Source of the DNA: Streptomyces collinus Tu 365
GTDB lineage: Bacteria > Actinomycetota > Actinomycetes > Streptomycetales > Streptomycetaceae
NCBI RefSeq assembly: GCF_000444875.1
Contig: NC_021985.1
Location: 1,984,001-2,048,000, forward strand
Reading direction: 5' to 3'
DNA length: 64,000 bases
Below are positions 1-8,867 of this stretch, one piece after another. The notes beneath the pieces were generated by a model, which saw nothing but the letters and a program-made list of their open reading frames with translations, made no database searches and was not told the origin of the DNA. Both the position numbers and the translations under genes were made by a program. Each line of letters opens with the position of its first letter. Position 1 is the stretch's first letter.

Positions 1-92
1 GTACGCTCGAATCCATTTACACTCTCGGCAGTTATTCGAACACCAGGAGTGACGGCGTTCGGGCATGCGAGGGTCACTCACCGTGAGGAGTG

Positions 93-125
93 AAAAAGAC
101 CGGACCGCCCCTGAGGGCGGTCCGG
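93..125 (-). terminator. Intrinsic terminator of the helicase gene
   Basis: A perfect 11-bp stem (100-110 with 115-125, loop CTGA) lies just past the helicase stop codon. On the minus strand it is followed by a run of five T (93-97). This is a canonical stem plus U-tract, unusual in Streptomyces, where many terminators lack the U-run. Confidence 0.85.
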
Positions 126-147
126 CCATGCGGGATGGCGCCGGGTG

Positions 148-2955
148 TCATCCGACGGACGAGTAGGCCACCACACCCCGCAGCAACTGCTCCACCGCCT
201 TGCGGGCGGACTTCGCGACGGTCGAGCCCTCGGTGGGGGCCGCCGCGGAGATCTGCCCCAGCACGTCGATGACCTGCTTGCACCAGCGCACGAAGTCGCC
301 GGCCGGCATCTCCGCCTCGCGCAGCACCTCGTCCAGCCCCTTGCCCGAGGCCCACATGTAGGCGGCCCAGGCGAAGCCGAGGTCGGGCTCGCGCTGTCCG
401 ACGCCTTCCGTCTGGTTGATCCGGAAGTCCTCCTCCACGGCGTCCAGCCGGCCCCAGATCCGGACCATCTCGCCGAGCGCGGCCTTCGCCCTGCCGGACG
501 GCAGCTTGGGCGCCATGGCGTCGTCGCCGACCCGCGCCTCGTACACCAGCGCCGAGACACAGGCCGCCAGTTCGGCCGGGCCGAGGTCCTCCCAGACGCC
601 CTCGCGCAGGCACTCGCTGGCCAGCAGGTCGAGCTCGCCGTAGAGCCGGGCCAGCCGCTTGCCGTGCTCGGTGACCTCGTCGCCGCGCAGGTAGTCCAGT
701 TCGGTCAGCAGCGCCACGATCCGGTCGAAGGTGCGCGCGATGGTGTTCGTGCGGCCCTCGATCCGGCGCTCCAGCTGCGAGGTGTCGCGCATCAGCCGGT
801 GGTACCGCTCGGCCCAGCGGGCGTGGTCCTCCCGGTCGTCGCAGCCGTGGCAGGGGTGGGCCCTGATCGCCGTGCGCAGCCGGGCGATCTCGCGGTCGTC
901 GGCGGCCTGCGAGCGCTTCTTGCGGGCCCGCTCCGGCGGGATGTGCCCGGCCTTGGTGCGCAGCGCGGAGGCGAGGTCCCGGCGGGACTGCGGGGAGCGC
1001 GGGTTGAAGGACTTCGGGATGCGCATCCGGTCCAGCGCCTCCACCGGCACCGGGAAGTCCATCGACGCCAGCCGCTTGACCTGACGCTCGGCGGTCAGCA
1101 CCAGCGGGCGCGGGCCGTCCTGGTGGTCGAAGCCGCGGTGGCCGTTGGAACGGCCGGCCGGCAGGCCCGGGTCGAGCACCAGCGCCAGGCCGGCGTACTT
1201 GCCCGTGGGCACGTGGATCACGTCGCCCGGCTTGAGCCGTTCCAGGGCGACCGCGGCCTCCGCGCGACGGCTGGCCGCGCCCTGCCGGGCCAGCTCGGTC
1301 TCCCGGTCCTTGAGTTCGCGGCGCAGCCGCGCGTACTCCTCGAAGTCGCCGAGGTGGCAGGTCATGGAGGCCTTGTAGCCCTCCAGGCCCTCCTCGTTGC
1401 GCTGCACCTGACGGGAGATGCCGACGACCGACTTGTCGGCCTGGAACTGCGCGAAGGAGGTCTCCAGCAGCTCGCGCGAGCGGTGCCGGCCGAACTGCTC
1501 GACCAGGTTGACCGCCATGTTGTACGACGGCTTGAAGCTGGAGCGCAGCGGATAGGTGCGGGTGCCCGCGAGCCCGGCCAGGTGCTCCGGGCTCATGCCG
1601 CGCTGCCAGAGCACCACGGCGTGGCCCTCGACATCGATGCCACGTCGTCCCGCGCGGCCGGTGAGCTGCGTGTACTCGCCCGGCGTGATGTCGGCGTGCT
1701 GCTCGCCGTTCCACTTGACGAGCTTCTCCAGCACCACCGAGCGGGCGGGCATGTTGATGCCGAGCGCGAGGGTCTCGGTCGCGAACACGGCCTTGACGAG
1801 ACCGCGTACGAACAGTTCCTCCACGACCTCCTTGAAGGTCGGCAGCATGCCCGCGTGGTGGGCGGCGATGCCGCGCTCCAGGCCCTCGAGCCACTCGTAG
1901 TAGCCGAGGACGTGCAGGTCCTCGGTGGGGATGGCGGCGGTGCGCTCCTCGACCAGCGCGCGGACCTTCTCCCGCGCCTCCTCGTCGTTGAGCCGCAGAC
2001 CCGCGTACAGGCACTGCTGGACGGCGGCCTCGCAGGCGGCCCGGCTGAAGATGAAGGTGATCGCGGGCAGCAGCCCCTCGGCGTCGAGGCGCTCGATGAC
2101 CTCCGGCCGGCCCGGCGTCCACACCCGGGAGCGCTGTCTGCGCTCCCGCTCCCGGTCGGCCTCGCGCATCGCGCGGCCGCGCCTGCGGTCCTGGTACGAC
2201 GGCCGGCTCGCCTCCATGCGGGCCAGCCGGACGAGGTCGGGGTTGACGGCCTTGCGGTGGCCCTCGCCCTCCTCGAACAGGTCGTACATCCGGCGCCCGG
2301 CGAGCACGTGCTGGAACAGCGGCACGGGCCGGTGCTCGGAGACGATCACCTCGGTGTCGCCGCGGACGGTGTCCAGCCAGTCGCCGAACTCCTCGGCGTT
2401 GGACACGGTCGCGGACAGCGACACCAGGGTCACCGACTCGGGCAGGTGGATGATCACCTCTTCCCAGACGGCGCCGCGGAAGCGGTCGGAGAGGTAGTGC
2501 ACCTCGTCCATGACCACGTAGCCGAGGCCGAGGAGGGTCTGGGAGCCCGCGTACAGCATGTTCCGCAGCACCTCCGTGGTCATCACGACCACGGGGGCGT
2601 CGGAGTTGACGCTGTTGTCGCCGGTGAGCAGGCCCACCTGCTCGGAGCCGTAGCGCCGGCACAGGTCGGCGTACTTCTGGTTCGACAGCGCCTTGATGGG
2701 TGTCGTGTAGAAGCACTTCTTGCCCTGCAGCAGGGCGAGGTGGACGGCGAACTCGCCGACGATCGTCTTGCCCGAACCGGTGGGGGCGGCCACCAGCACG
2801 CCCTTCCCCGCCTCGAGCGCCTGGCAGGCCTCGATCTGGAAGGGGTCGAGGCCGAAGTCGTACATCTCGCGGAAGGACGCGAGCGCGGTGGCCTGCTCGG
2901 CTGCCCGTCGCCGGGCTGCCGCGTACCGCTCGGCCGGTGAGAGGTCCTCTGTCAT
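148..2955 (-). CDS. helY: Ski2/Mtr4-like (HelY) superfamily 2 helicase
   Basis: The 935-residue product is a DExH-box helicase of the Ski2/Mtr4 group, called HelY in actinobacteria, expected to unwind RNA or structured nucleic acid in the cytoplasm. Visible motifs are Walker A APTGSGKT (57-64), DEVH (150-153), SAT (181-183) and QLTGRAGRRG (430-439). The C-terminal ~180 residues look like a DSHCT domain. An in-frame ATG at 3000 exists, but it would place the coding region across a PafBC-type promoter match (2966-2988), so the ATG at 2955 (MTEDLSPAER) is preferred. The -10 lies only 10 nt from this ATG, suggesting an almost leaderless mRNA. It follows tatC on the same strand, separated by a strong hairpin. 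The family is clear; the substrate in Streptomyces is not known. Confidence 0.92.
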   Translation of the reverse strand: MTEDLSPAERYAAARRRAAEQATALASFREMYDFGLDPFQIEACQALEAGKGVLVAAPTGSGKTIVGEFAVHLALLQGKKCFYTTPIKALSNQKYADLCRRYGSEQVGLLTGDNSVNSDAPVVVMTTEVLRNMLYAGSQTLLGLGYVVMDEVHYLSDRFRGAVWEEVIIHLPESVTLVSLSATVSNAEEFGDWLDTVRGDTEVIVSEHRPVPLFQHVLAGRRMYDLFEEGEGHRKAVNPDLVRLARMEASRPSYQDRRRGRAMREADRERERRQRSRVWTPGRPEVIERLDAEGLLPAITFIFSRAACEAAVQQCLYAGLRLNDEEAREKVRALVEERTAAIPTEDLHVLGYYEWLEGLERGIAAHHAGMLPTFKEVVEELFVRGLVKAVFATETLALGINMPARSVVLEKLVKWNGEQHADITPGEYTQLTGRAGRRGIDVEGHAVVLWQRGMSPEHLAGLAGTRTYPLRSSFKPSYNMAVNLVEQFGRHRSRELLETSFAQFQADKSVVGISRQVQRNEEGLEGYKASMTCHLGDFEEYARLRRELKDRETELARQGAASRRAEAAVALERLKPGDVIHVPTGKYAGLALVLDPGLPAGRSNGHRGFDHQDGPRPLVLTAERQVKRLASMDFPVPVEALDRMRIPKSFNPRSPQSRRDLASALRTKAGHIPPERARKKRSQAADDREIARLRTAIRAHPCHGCDDREDHARWAERYHRLMRDTSQLERRIEGRTNTIARTFDRIVALLTELDYLRGDEVTEHGKRLARLYGELDLLASECLREGVWEDLGPAELAACVSALVYEARVGDDAMAPKLPSGRAKAALGEMVRIWGRLDAVEEDFRINQTEGVGQREPDLGFAWAAYMWASGKGLDEVLREAEMPAGDFVRWCKQVIDVLGQISAAAPTEGSTVAKSARKAVEQLLRGVVAYSSVG

Positions 2956-2965
2956 CGTGCTTTCG

Positions 2966-2988
2966 AGCGTACCGGGCCCCACCGACAA
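2966..2988 (-). promoter_or_regulatory. PafBC-type (RecA-NDp) promoter of the helicase
   Basis: Read on the minus strand the site is TTGTCGGTG, 8 nt, TACGCT. It matches every defined position of the consensus described for the LexA/RecA-independent DNA-damage promoter of mycobacteria (TTGTCRGTG-N8-TANNNT), which PafBC activates. Ten nt separate the -10 from the helicase ATG. pafB and pafC lie 2-4 kb away. The match is seen in the sequence; activity is inferred. Confidence 0.7.
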
Positions 2989-3027
2989 CAGGACGATCAT
3001 TATCCGGAACGTGCGCTGATCGACAAA

Positions 3028-3065
3028 GACGGCTGCCCCCGCCGGTCAGGGCGGGGGCAGCCGTC
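3028..3065 (-). terminator. Hairpin terminator after tatC
   Basis: A 16-bp perfect stem (3028-3043 with 3050-3065) with a 6-nt loop lies between the tatC stop and the helicase promoter. Only a short T-rich stretch follows on the minus strand. It should separate tatAC transcription from the helicase. Confidence 0.8.
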
Positions 3066-3084
3066 GTGCGCGATGCGGTGGGCC

Positions 3085-4026
3085 TCAGGTCACGTCGTCG
3101 TAGCCGTTGACCCGGTCCGTGGTCGTCTGCTCGGGCAGCCGGCCGGCGGAGACGGGCTCGACCTCGCCGATGGCCTCGGGGGTGAGGTCCAGCTCGGACG
3201 CCTCGTCGTCGCCCGGGCCGTCGGCCGCGCGGCGGGCCCGGCGCCGGTCGTTGATCAGCGCGATGGCCACGGCGATGAAGTACAGACCCCAGATCGGCGC
3301 CGCGAGCGCCAGCATCGTCATCGGGTCCGGGCTGGGCGTGGCCACCGCAGCGAAGGCGGTGATGCCGACGACCATGCCGCGCCACCAGCCCAGCATCCGG
3401 CCGCCGGACAGCACGCCGGTGAGGTTGAGCATGACCAGCAGCAGGGGCATCTCGAAGGCGAGGCCGAAGACGACGACCATGCGCGTGACGAGGTCGAGCA
3501 GGTCGTCCAGCGGCAGCAGGTTCTCGGCGCCGGACGGCGTCAGGTCGATCATCACCCGGGCCGTGGTGGGCAGCACGTGGAAGGCGAGGTAGCCGCCGCC
3601 GAGGAACAGCGGGAAGCCGAAACCGACGAACGCGTAGGCGTACTTCTTCTCGGTGCGGTGCAGGCCCGGGGCGACGAACGCCCAGAGCTGGTACAGCCAG
3701 ACCGGCGACGCGAGCACGACGCCGGTCATCAGCGAGACCTTCAGCGCCAGGGTGAACGGTGCGAGCAGGCCGCTGACCGTGATGTGCGCACAGTGGACGT
3801 TCTTCGAGGACGCCAGCTCACCGAAGGACTGGTGGCAGCCGATCTGGTCCAGCACCGGCTCGGTGATGAAGTTGATGATGTCCCTGTAGAAGAACGCCGC
3901 CACGATCGTGACGAGCACGATCGCCAGGACACCCTTCGCGAGCCGGTTGCGCAGCTCACGCAAGTGATCCGCGAGCGGCATCCGCCCCTCGGGATCCTTC
4001 TCCTTCTTGCGGGCAGACTTGGGCAA
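3085..4026 (-). CDS. tatC: Sec-independent translocase subunit TatC
   Basis: The 313-residue membrane protein is TatC, which recognises twin-arginine signal peptides and forms the core of the Tat translocase for folded proteins. The cytoplasmic N-terminus has the family signature HLRELRNRL, followed by several hydrophobic segments consistent with six helices. The charged C-terminal tail (last ~60 residues) is typical of actinobacteria. The start is TTG at 4026, with GAGG about 8 nt upstream; an in-frame ATG lies 15 codons further in. It sits 48 nt downstream of tatA, so the two form an operon. S. coelicolor tatC is, from memory, SCO1632. Confidence 0.95.
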   Translation of the reverse strand: MPKSARKKEKDPEGRMPLADHLRELRNRLAKGVLAIVLVTIVAAFFYRDIINFITEPVLDQIGCHQSFGELASSKNVHCAHITVSGLLAPFTLALKVSLMTGVVLASPVWLYQLWAFVAPGLHRTEKKYAYAFVGFGFPLFLGGGYLAFHVLPTTARVMIDLTPSGAENLLPLDDLLDLVTRMVVVFGLAFEMPLLLVMLNLTGVLSGGRMLGWWRGMVVGITAFAAVATPSPDPMTMLALAAPIWGLYFIAVAIALINDRRRARRAADGPGDDEASELDLTPEAIGEVEPVSAGRLPEQTTTDRVNGYDDVT

Positions 4027-4074
4027 CCCACATCCTCATCTCGTGCAGCGGACCGGACCGACCCGGCCCTCGCG

Positions 4075-4359
4075 TCAGCGCTGGGTGGTGTCCGTCGGCT
4101 CGTTGACCGGGCGCGAGCTGGTCACGTCGCCGGGGGCGGCCTGGATCGTGCGCTGCGCCGGAGCGGGGTCCTCGGTGGACTGGGCGGTGCCGGCGGGCTG
4201 CTTACCCTCGTCCTTCATCGCCTTGGCCTCGCTCTTGAGGATGCGAGCGGACTTGCCCAGCGAGCGCGCCATGTCCGGGAGCTTCTTGGAACCGAACACG
4301 AGGACGATGACCAGGACGAGGAGCAGCAGGTGCCACGGCTCAAGTCCGTTGCGGAACAT
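4075..4359 (-). CDS. tatA: Tat translocase pore subunit TatA
   Basis: The 94-residue protein has the TatA layout: a short N-terminus, one membrane helix (about residues 9-24), the conserved [16 protein letters not shown] hinge and amphipathic helix, then a polar Pro/Gln/Thr-rich tail. TatA oligomers form the conducting element of the Tat pathway with TatC. A purine-rich ribosome site (GAAGGTGA) precedes the ATG. It is the first gene of the tatAC pair, with its promoter presumably in the 269 nt upstream. No tatB is in the window, as in other streptomycetes, where it lies elsewhere. Confidence 0.95.
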   Translation of the reverse strand: MFRNGLEPWHLLLLVLVIVLVFGSKKLPDMARSLGKSARILKSEAKAMKDEGKQPAGTAQSTEDPAPAQRTIQAAPGDVTSSRPVNEPTDTTQR

Positions 4360-4628
4360 AAATCTTCACCTTCTCACCGAGGCGGGCATGTCCGACAGGT
4401 CAGACACTTGTCCGAACGTCTTGCTGGCTGCGATCGTAACGCGTCGGGGTGAACGCGGGACAATCCCCGGGCGTACTCCTGCTCTGCGGACCGCGCCTCA
4501 TTTCCGGGCCGCGACCAGCAGCGTACCTGGCTGGGTGGCAAAGGTGACAGAGTGGTGTGACCGACCGCGCACGCCCATGCGCCGACGAGGATCCCGGACC
4601 GGCCGCGCCCGCCGGAGGCGGGCCGCGC

Positions 4629-4823
4629 TCAGAGTGTGTCGACGGCCCGGGCCGTGCTCACCGCCGCCCGCTCCAGGTCCTCGGCCGCCCGGTTGATGCG
4701 GCGCGCGGAGTCCGCCACCTGCTGCCCGAGGCGCCTCGCCTCCAGGAACACCCGGACGGCGAGCACCCCCAGGACGGCGAGACCCAGGAAACCCACGGCT
4801 ACCGCGAACATCGGCCAGAACAT
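4629..4823 (-). CDS. Small single-pass membrane protein
   Basis: A 64-residue protein with an N-terminal hydrophobic segment (about residues 3-25) followed by a charged helix rich in Arg, Glu and Ala, likely a short coiled coil in the cytoplasm. No domain was recognised. Similar small proteins are found between tatA and the pafBC genes in related streptomycetes, which supports it as a real gene. It shares orientation with the zinc-ribbon gene upstream (19 nt away), so the two are probably cotranscribed. Function unknown. Confidence 0.7.
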   Translation of the reverse strand: MFWPMFAVAVGFLGLAVLGVLAVRVFLEARRLGQQVADSARRINRAAEDLERAAVSTARAVDTL

Positions 4824-4842
4824 GAGCCGAGCCTAGACGGTC

Positions 4843-5103
4843 CTACACCGTGGAGTGCAGCCGCAGGGTACGGACGCCGCCGCCGGTGAGCAGCTCGACG
4901 ATGCGCTCCCCCGCGGGCTTGCGCACCGCGACCCCGCAGTCGGGGCAGGTGAAGGAGTAGAACGTGGTCCGGCTCGACGCGCCGATGGCCAGGCGCAGGG
5001 CGCCCGCGGCGAGCTCGAACCGGCCCCGGCAGTCCGGGCAGCCGGCCCGGAACATCACCGGGACGACTCTTCTCATCCCGGCGAAGGCCGCCGCCGCCGT
5101 CAT
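4843..5103 (-). CDS. Small zinc-ribbon-like protein
   Basis: The 86-residue protein contains two CPDC knuckles (about residues 22-25 and 53-56 from the ATG at 5103). These could hold one zinc ion in a rubredoxin or FmdB-like ribbon. The C-terminal half is a compact alpha/beta segment. Starts at 5103, 5076 and 5055 are all in frame. The last gives a 70-residue protein beginning just before the first knuckle and has a GAAGAG stretch upstream, so the true start is uncertain. It lies 46 nt downstream of pafC, probably in the same transcript. Function unknown. Confidence 0.65.
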   Translation of the reverse strand: MTAAAAFAGMRRVVPVMFRAGCPDCRGRFELAAGALRLAIGASSRTTFYSFTCPDCGVAVRKPAGERIVELLTGGGVRTLRLHSTV

Positions 5104-5149
5104 TTCCCGCGGACCCCTCGCACCGGACACCGGAGACTCGCTCAACGCC

Positions 5150-6187
5150 CTAGCTCCTCTTTTCCTGGTCGTCCTGCCCGCCCCCGGCACCGCGGCCCGT
5201 GCCCGGCCGGCCCTCGTACGCCGCCAGTGCGTCGCGGGCCGCCCGGCGGGCGCTGTCGGCCAGTTCGGGCGGTGAGACGATCCGGCCGTCGCGGCCGAGG
5301 CGCAGGGCCAGCCGGCGCAGGGAGGCCGGGTCGGGGGTGCGCAGAGTGATACGCAGCCCGCCGTCGGGAAGCTCATCGGCGCTGTCGTGCGGGTAGTACT
5401 CGGCGACCCAGCGGCCGCCGGGGCCGACCTCGATCACGACCTCCGGGTCCTCGGCGGCCGGCTGGACCAGGGCCTCGGACAGGTCCCGCAGTTCTATCTC
5501 CGGGGGCGCCGAGGGCTCGTCGAGGATCCTGATCTCCGCGACCCGGTCGAGCCGGAAGGTGCGCCGGGCCTCGGAGCGGCGGCACCACGCCTCGACGTAG
5601 GTGTGGCCGACGCTGACCAGGCGGATGGGGTCGATCTCGCGCTCGGTGACCTCGTCGCGCGCCGGCGAGTAGTAGCGGATCCACAGCCGGCGGCGCTCGG
5701 AGATGGCCCGGTCGACGTCGGCGAAGACGCCGCCCTCGGACTCGAAGGTCACCGAGAGCCGGGCGCTGGCGCCGGCCGCCTCGCCGGCCGCCGTCTCCAC
5801 CTTGGCCGTCGCCCGCAGCAGCGCCTGCCGGTCGCTCTCGCGCAGGCCGGGCAGCGTGGACACGGCGCGGGCGGCCACCAGCAGGGCCGTGGCCTCGTCG
5901 GCGGCGAGCCGCAGCGGCTCGGCCGCCTCCTCGCCGAGCGCCGCCGGGTTGTGCCACCAGATGCGCTCGCCGTCGGTGTCGATGTCGAGCAGGTCGCCGC
6001 CGCGGAAGCTGGTGCCGCACATGGGCAGCAGATCGAGGTCGGAGACCAGTTCGTCCTCGGTGATGCCGAAGGCGCGCGCGACGTCGGCGATCCGCGCGCC
6101 GGGGCGCTCCCTGAGGTAGGTGACCAGCGAGAGCATCCGCCGGGTCTGGTCGATGGCGTTCACGGGCCTGACCGGTTTGCCTGCCAT
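5150..6187 (-). CDS. pafC: WYL-domain transcriptional regulator PafC
   Basis: The 345-residue protein has an N-terminal winged HTH (about residues 10-65), a WYL domain in the middle (around IDPIRLVSVGHTYVEAWC) and a C-terminal WCX region. In mycobacteria PafB and PafC act as a heterodimer that activates the RecA/LexA-independent DNA damage response when single-stranded DNA is sensed. The ATG at 6187 has a GGAG site and avoids overlap with pafB, which ends 19 nt upstream, so this start is preferred over an upstream in-frame codon. The pair is transcribed together. In mycobacteria pafA is in the same operon; here two FKBP genes intervene. Confidence 0.9.
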   Translation of the reverse strand: MAGKPVRPVNAIDQTRRMLSLVTYLRERPGARIADVARAFGITEDELVSDLDLLPMCGTSFRGGDLLDIDTDGERIWWHNPAALGEEAAEPLRLAADEATALLVAARAVSTLPGLRESDRQALLRATAKVETAAGEAAGASARLSVTFESEGGVFADVDRAISERRRLWIRYYSPARDEVTEREIDPIRLVSVGHTYVEAWCRRSEARRTFRLDRVAEIRILDEPSAPPEIELRDLSEALVQPAAEDPEVVIEVGPGGRWVAEYYPHDSADELPDGGLRITLRTPDPASLRRLALRLGRDGRIVSPPELADSARRAARDALAAYEGRPGTGRGAGGGQDDQEKRS

Positions 6188-6206
6188 GGTTGTGCTCCGC
6201 TCCCCC

Positions 6207-7184
6207 TCAGCCCTTGGCCACGGCACGCAGCCGGTCCACCACGTCGGCCCGCAGCTCGGCCGGCTCCAGCACGACCACGTCCGGGCCGAACTCCACCAGC
6301 CAGGCGTCCAGGCCGTGCCCGTACGGGATCTCCAACTCGTCCCAGCCGTCGCCCAGTTCCCGCACCCCGGTGGCCTTCGCCCGCAGCGGGTAGCCGGCGC
6401 CGGTGCGCAGCCGGATCAGCGCCGTGCCGTCGGCGATCTCGCCGGCCCAGCTCGCGACGGTCTCCCGGACGGTGACGACGTCGGGGACGGGCGCGGTGAA
6501 GGCCGCCCCGCGGGAGCGGACCCGGCCGGTGATGCGGGACAGCCGGAAGACCCGCTCGGCGCCCCGGTCGCGGTCCCAGCCGGCCAGGTACCAGTGGCCG
6601 CGCCAGCACTCCAGCGCCCACGGCTCGACGTGCCGGGGCTCGGGGTGCACGGCGGAGGCCTTGCGGTACTCGAAGACCACCGGGCGGCGGTCGCGGCACG
6701 CGAGCATCAGCGGCTCGAAGGCGGCCTCGTGCACGGGGATGCGCGGTTCGAGGGCGCCGTGCGCCTCGTAGGGGTCGACGTCCTCGGGCAGGCCGGCCGC
6801 GCGGAGCTTCTGCAGGGCGCCGCTGGCCGCGCCGGCCAGCCGGGCCTGCTGCCAGACCTTGGCGGCCAGGCCGAGGGCGGCGGCCTCCTCGGCGTCGAGG
6901 GTGATCGGCGGCAGCCGGTTGCTGTCGCGGCGGGCGAGGTAGCCCACCTCGCCGTCCAGGTTCTCGACGGTCTCGATGACCAGGCCCAGTTCGCGCAGGT
7001 CGTCCTTGTCGCGCTCGAACATCCGGTTGAAGGAGTCGTCGCTGCCCGCCGTGCCCCTCTCCGGCCGCGACGCCTCGACGTAGGCCTCGATGGAGTCGCG
7101 CAGCTCACGCTTGCTGAGCGGCCGCCGGGTCCCGAGCAGGCACAGCGCGAGGTTCATCAGCCGCTCGGCCTTGGCAATGGCCAT
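6207..7184 (-). CDS. pafB: WYL-domain transcriptional regulator PafB
   Basis: The 325-residue partner of PafC has an N-terminal HTH (from MAIAKAERLMNLALCLLGTR), a WYL domain (about residues 140-200, with YRKASAVHPEPRHVEPWAL) and a C-terminal WCX domain. Its known role is as half of the PafBC activator of DNA-repair promoters. A GAAGG ribosome site precedes the ATG. It is the first gene of the pafB-pafC unit, with the zinc-ribbon and small membrane genes downstream. Three candidate PafBC promoter sites occur in this window. No such site is seen in front of pafB itself, so autoregulation is not supported. Confidence 0.9.
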   Translation of the reverse strand: MAIAKAERLMNLALCLLGTRRPLSKRELRDSIEAYVEASRPERGTAGSDDSFNRMFERDKDDLRELGLVIETVENLDGEVGYLARRDSNRLPPITLDAEEAAALGLAAKVWQQARLAGAASGALQKLRAAGLPEDVDPYEAHGALEPRIPVHEAAFEPLMLACRDRRPVVFEYRKASAVHPEPRHVEPWALECWRGHWYLAGWDRDRGAERVFRLSRITGRVRSRGAAFTAPVPDVVTVRETVASWAGEIADGTALIRLRTGAGYPLRAKATGVRELGDGWDELEIPYGHGLDAWLVEFGPDVVVLEPAELRADVVDRLRAVAKG

Positions 7185-7257
7185 CGACGCCCTTCACCTT
7201 CCCTATGGTGCTTACGGACGATGACCGTACCGCCCCGCCGGTGCGGGGCAAAGCCGA

Positions 7258-7285
7258 GGGCCCACGCCCGGACAGGCGTGGGCCC
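7258..7285 (-). terminator. Hairpin terminator after the small FKBP gene
   Basis: An 11-bp perfect stem (7258-7268 with 7275-7285, 6-nt loop) lies between the FKBP stop codon and pafB. A short TTT stretch follows on the minus strand. It makes pafBC a separate unit from the FKBP genes. Confidence 0.75.
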
Positions 7286-7331
7286 CAGGTGATCGGGTCC
7301 GGTCGGATCCCGTCAGCAGGCTGTACGACGA

Positions 7332-7703
7332 TCAGACCGCGACCAGGTCGACCACGAAGATCAGGGTCTCGCCGGGCTGGATCGCCGGGGTCGGGCTCTG
7401 GTCGCCGTAGGCGAGGTGCGCCGGGATGGTCAGCTGGCGGCGGCCACCGACCTTCATGCCCTGCACGCCCAGGTCCCAGCCCTTGATGACACGGCCGCCA
7501 CCCAGCGGGAAGCGGAACGGGGTGCCGCGGTTCCAGCTGGCGTCGAACTCCTCGCCGGTGCTGAAGGCGACGCCGACGTAGTGGACGGTGACGGTCTGAC
7601 CCGCCTGCGCCACCTCGCCGTCGCCCTCCCAGATGTCCTTGATCTCGAGGTCCGCCGGCGGCTCGCCGCCCGGGAAGTCGATCTCGGGCTTCTCGATGCT
7701 CAC
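7332..7703 (-). CDS. FKBP-type peptidyl-prolyl cis-trans isomerase (cytosolic)
   Basis: A 123-residue single FKBP domain with the family core: VTVHYVGVAFSTGEEFDAS, then VIKGWDLGVQGMKVGG and LIFVVDLV at the end. It catalyses prolyl cis-trans isomerisation during folding and would bind FK506-type drugs. There is no signal peptide, so it is cytosolic. The start is GTG at 7703, with AGGAG about 10 nt upstream. It lies 94 nt downstream of the lipoprotein FKBP gene in the same orientation, and the pair separates pafA from pafBC. Orthologues sit at the same place in S. coelicolor (SCO1638, from memory). Confidence 0.93.
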   Translation of the reverse strand: MSIEKPEIDFPGGEPPADLEIKDIWEGDGEVAQAGQTVTVHYVGVAFSTGEEFDASWNRGTPFRFPLGGGRVIKGWDLGVQGMKVGGRRQLTIPAHLAYGDQSPTPAIQPGETLIFVVDLVAV

Positions 7704-7797
7704 GTCAAAAGCTCCTGCTTGTGTACGACACGGAACACGGACAGTCTGTCATCTTCGCAGGTCTGGCGGTGCCGGGGCGGCCGCGCCACGGACCCCG

Positions 7798-8808
7798 CTA
7801 CATCGCGGCGAGGATGTCCACCGAGAACACCAGCGTGGAGCCCTTCTTGATGGCACCGCCGCTCGGCGGGTTGTTCCCGTAGGCCAGGTCCGGCGGGACG
7901 ACGACCAGGACCCTGCTGCCCACCTTCTTGCCGGTCAGTCCCTGCGGCAGCCCCTTGACGACCTGCCGCATCTGCTCCAGCGAGAACTGGCTGAGCCGGC
8001 CGGAGCCGTACGTCTGCTCGAAGGGCTTGCCGCTGTCCCAGACGACGCCCTTGAACTGGCACAGGATCGCCTGGTCCGCCTTCAGCTCGGGACCGTCGCC
8101 CTCCAGGACGTAGGCCGACACCAGCTTCTTCGGCGGGGCGGTCTTCGGGACGCTGATCGAGGGGGCCTGGCCGTCGGTGTTGGTGCCGACCTTCGGCAGG
8201 GCGGCGTCGGTCTGCGGGACCTGCGTGCCCTTGGCGGAGCTCTTGGAGTTGAAGGAGTCGATCACGTCGATGACGAAGACCAGGGTGTCGGTGCCCTTGA
8301 TGCCCGCCTGCGCGTTCCCGGACTTGCCGTAGCCCCAGGTGGGCGGGACGGCGATCTGGACCCGGCTGCCGGTCTTCCTGCCCGCGAGGGCGTAGCGCCA
8401 GCCGTCGATGATGCTGCCCTGGGCGAGCTGGATGACCAGCGGGCTCTTGCGGTCGTAGGAGTTGTCGAAGACCTTGGCGGTGCTCCAGATCTGGCCCAGG
8501 TAGTTGGCCTGGATGAAGTCGTTCTCCGCGACCGTGCGGCCGCTGCCCGCGATCACCGTCTTCACCGCGAGGTCCTTCGACGGCTCGCCCGGCCCCTTCG
8601 CGACCGTGGGCTTCTCGTCGAACTTGGTGCCCGCCGTGATCGCGGGCAGCGGCCCGTCCACGATCTTGGGCGGGGGCGGTGCGGACGCCGAGGCCGACGG
8701 TGAGGGCGAGGGTGCGGCCTTGCCCGAGTCTGACTTGCCGCCGCCGCATCCGGCGAGCGTGGCGAGCCCGGCGGGCACGGCTGCGAGGAGGAGTGAGCGT
8801 CGGCGCAC
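7798..8808 (-). CDS. Tandem FKBP-domain lipoprotein
   Basis: The 336-residue protein is a probable lipoprotein. An Arg-rich N-terminus and hydrophobic stretch end in lipobox LAGC (Cys21). The RRRSLLL stretch could also work as a Tat signal. A Ser/Pro/Ala-rich linker (about 25-60) leads to two FKBP-like domains (about 95-190 and 235-335), giving a surface-anchored prolyl isomerase for exported proteins. The GTG at 8808 is chosen because GAGG lies 7 nt upstream and it begins directly with the signal sequence. The gene follows pafA, separated by a strong hairpin. The first domain departs more from the consensus, so only the second may be fully active. Confidence 0.88.
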   Translation of the reverse strand: MRRRSLLLAAVPAGLATLAGCGGGKSDSGKAAPSPSPSASASAPPPPKIVDGPLPAITAGTKFDEKPTVAKGPGEPSKDLAVKTVIAGSGRTVAENDFIQANYLGQIWSTAKVFDNSYDRKSPLVIQLAQGSIIDGWRYALAGRKTGSRVQIAVPPTWGYGKSGNAQAGIKGTDTLVFVIDVIDSFNSKSSAKGTQVPQTDAALPKVGTNTDGQAPSISVPKTAPPKKLVSAYVLEGDGPELKADQAILCQFKGVVWDSGKPFEQTYGSGRLSQFSLEQMRQVVKGLPQGLTGKKVGSRVLVVVPPDLAYGNNPPSGGAIKKGSTLVFSVDILAAM

Positions 8809-8867
8809 GGAGATGCCTCGTAATCGGTCGATCTTGTGGACTGGCGTGCGCGCAACTCTACGGCGTG

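Noticed and set aside
34..41. TTCGAACA near the left edge as a half LexA box
   Set aside because: The second half-site is missing at the required spacing, so an SOS box is not supported.
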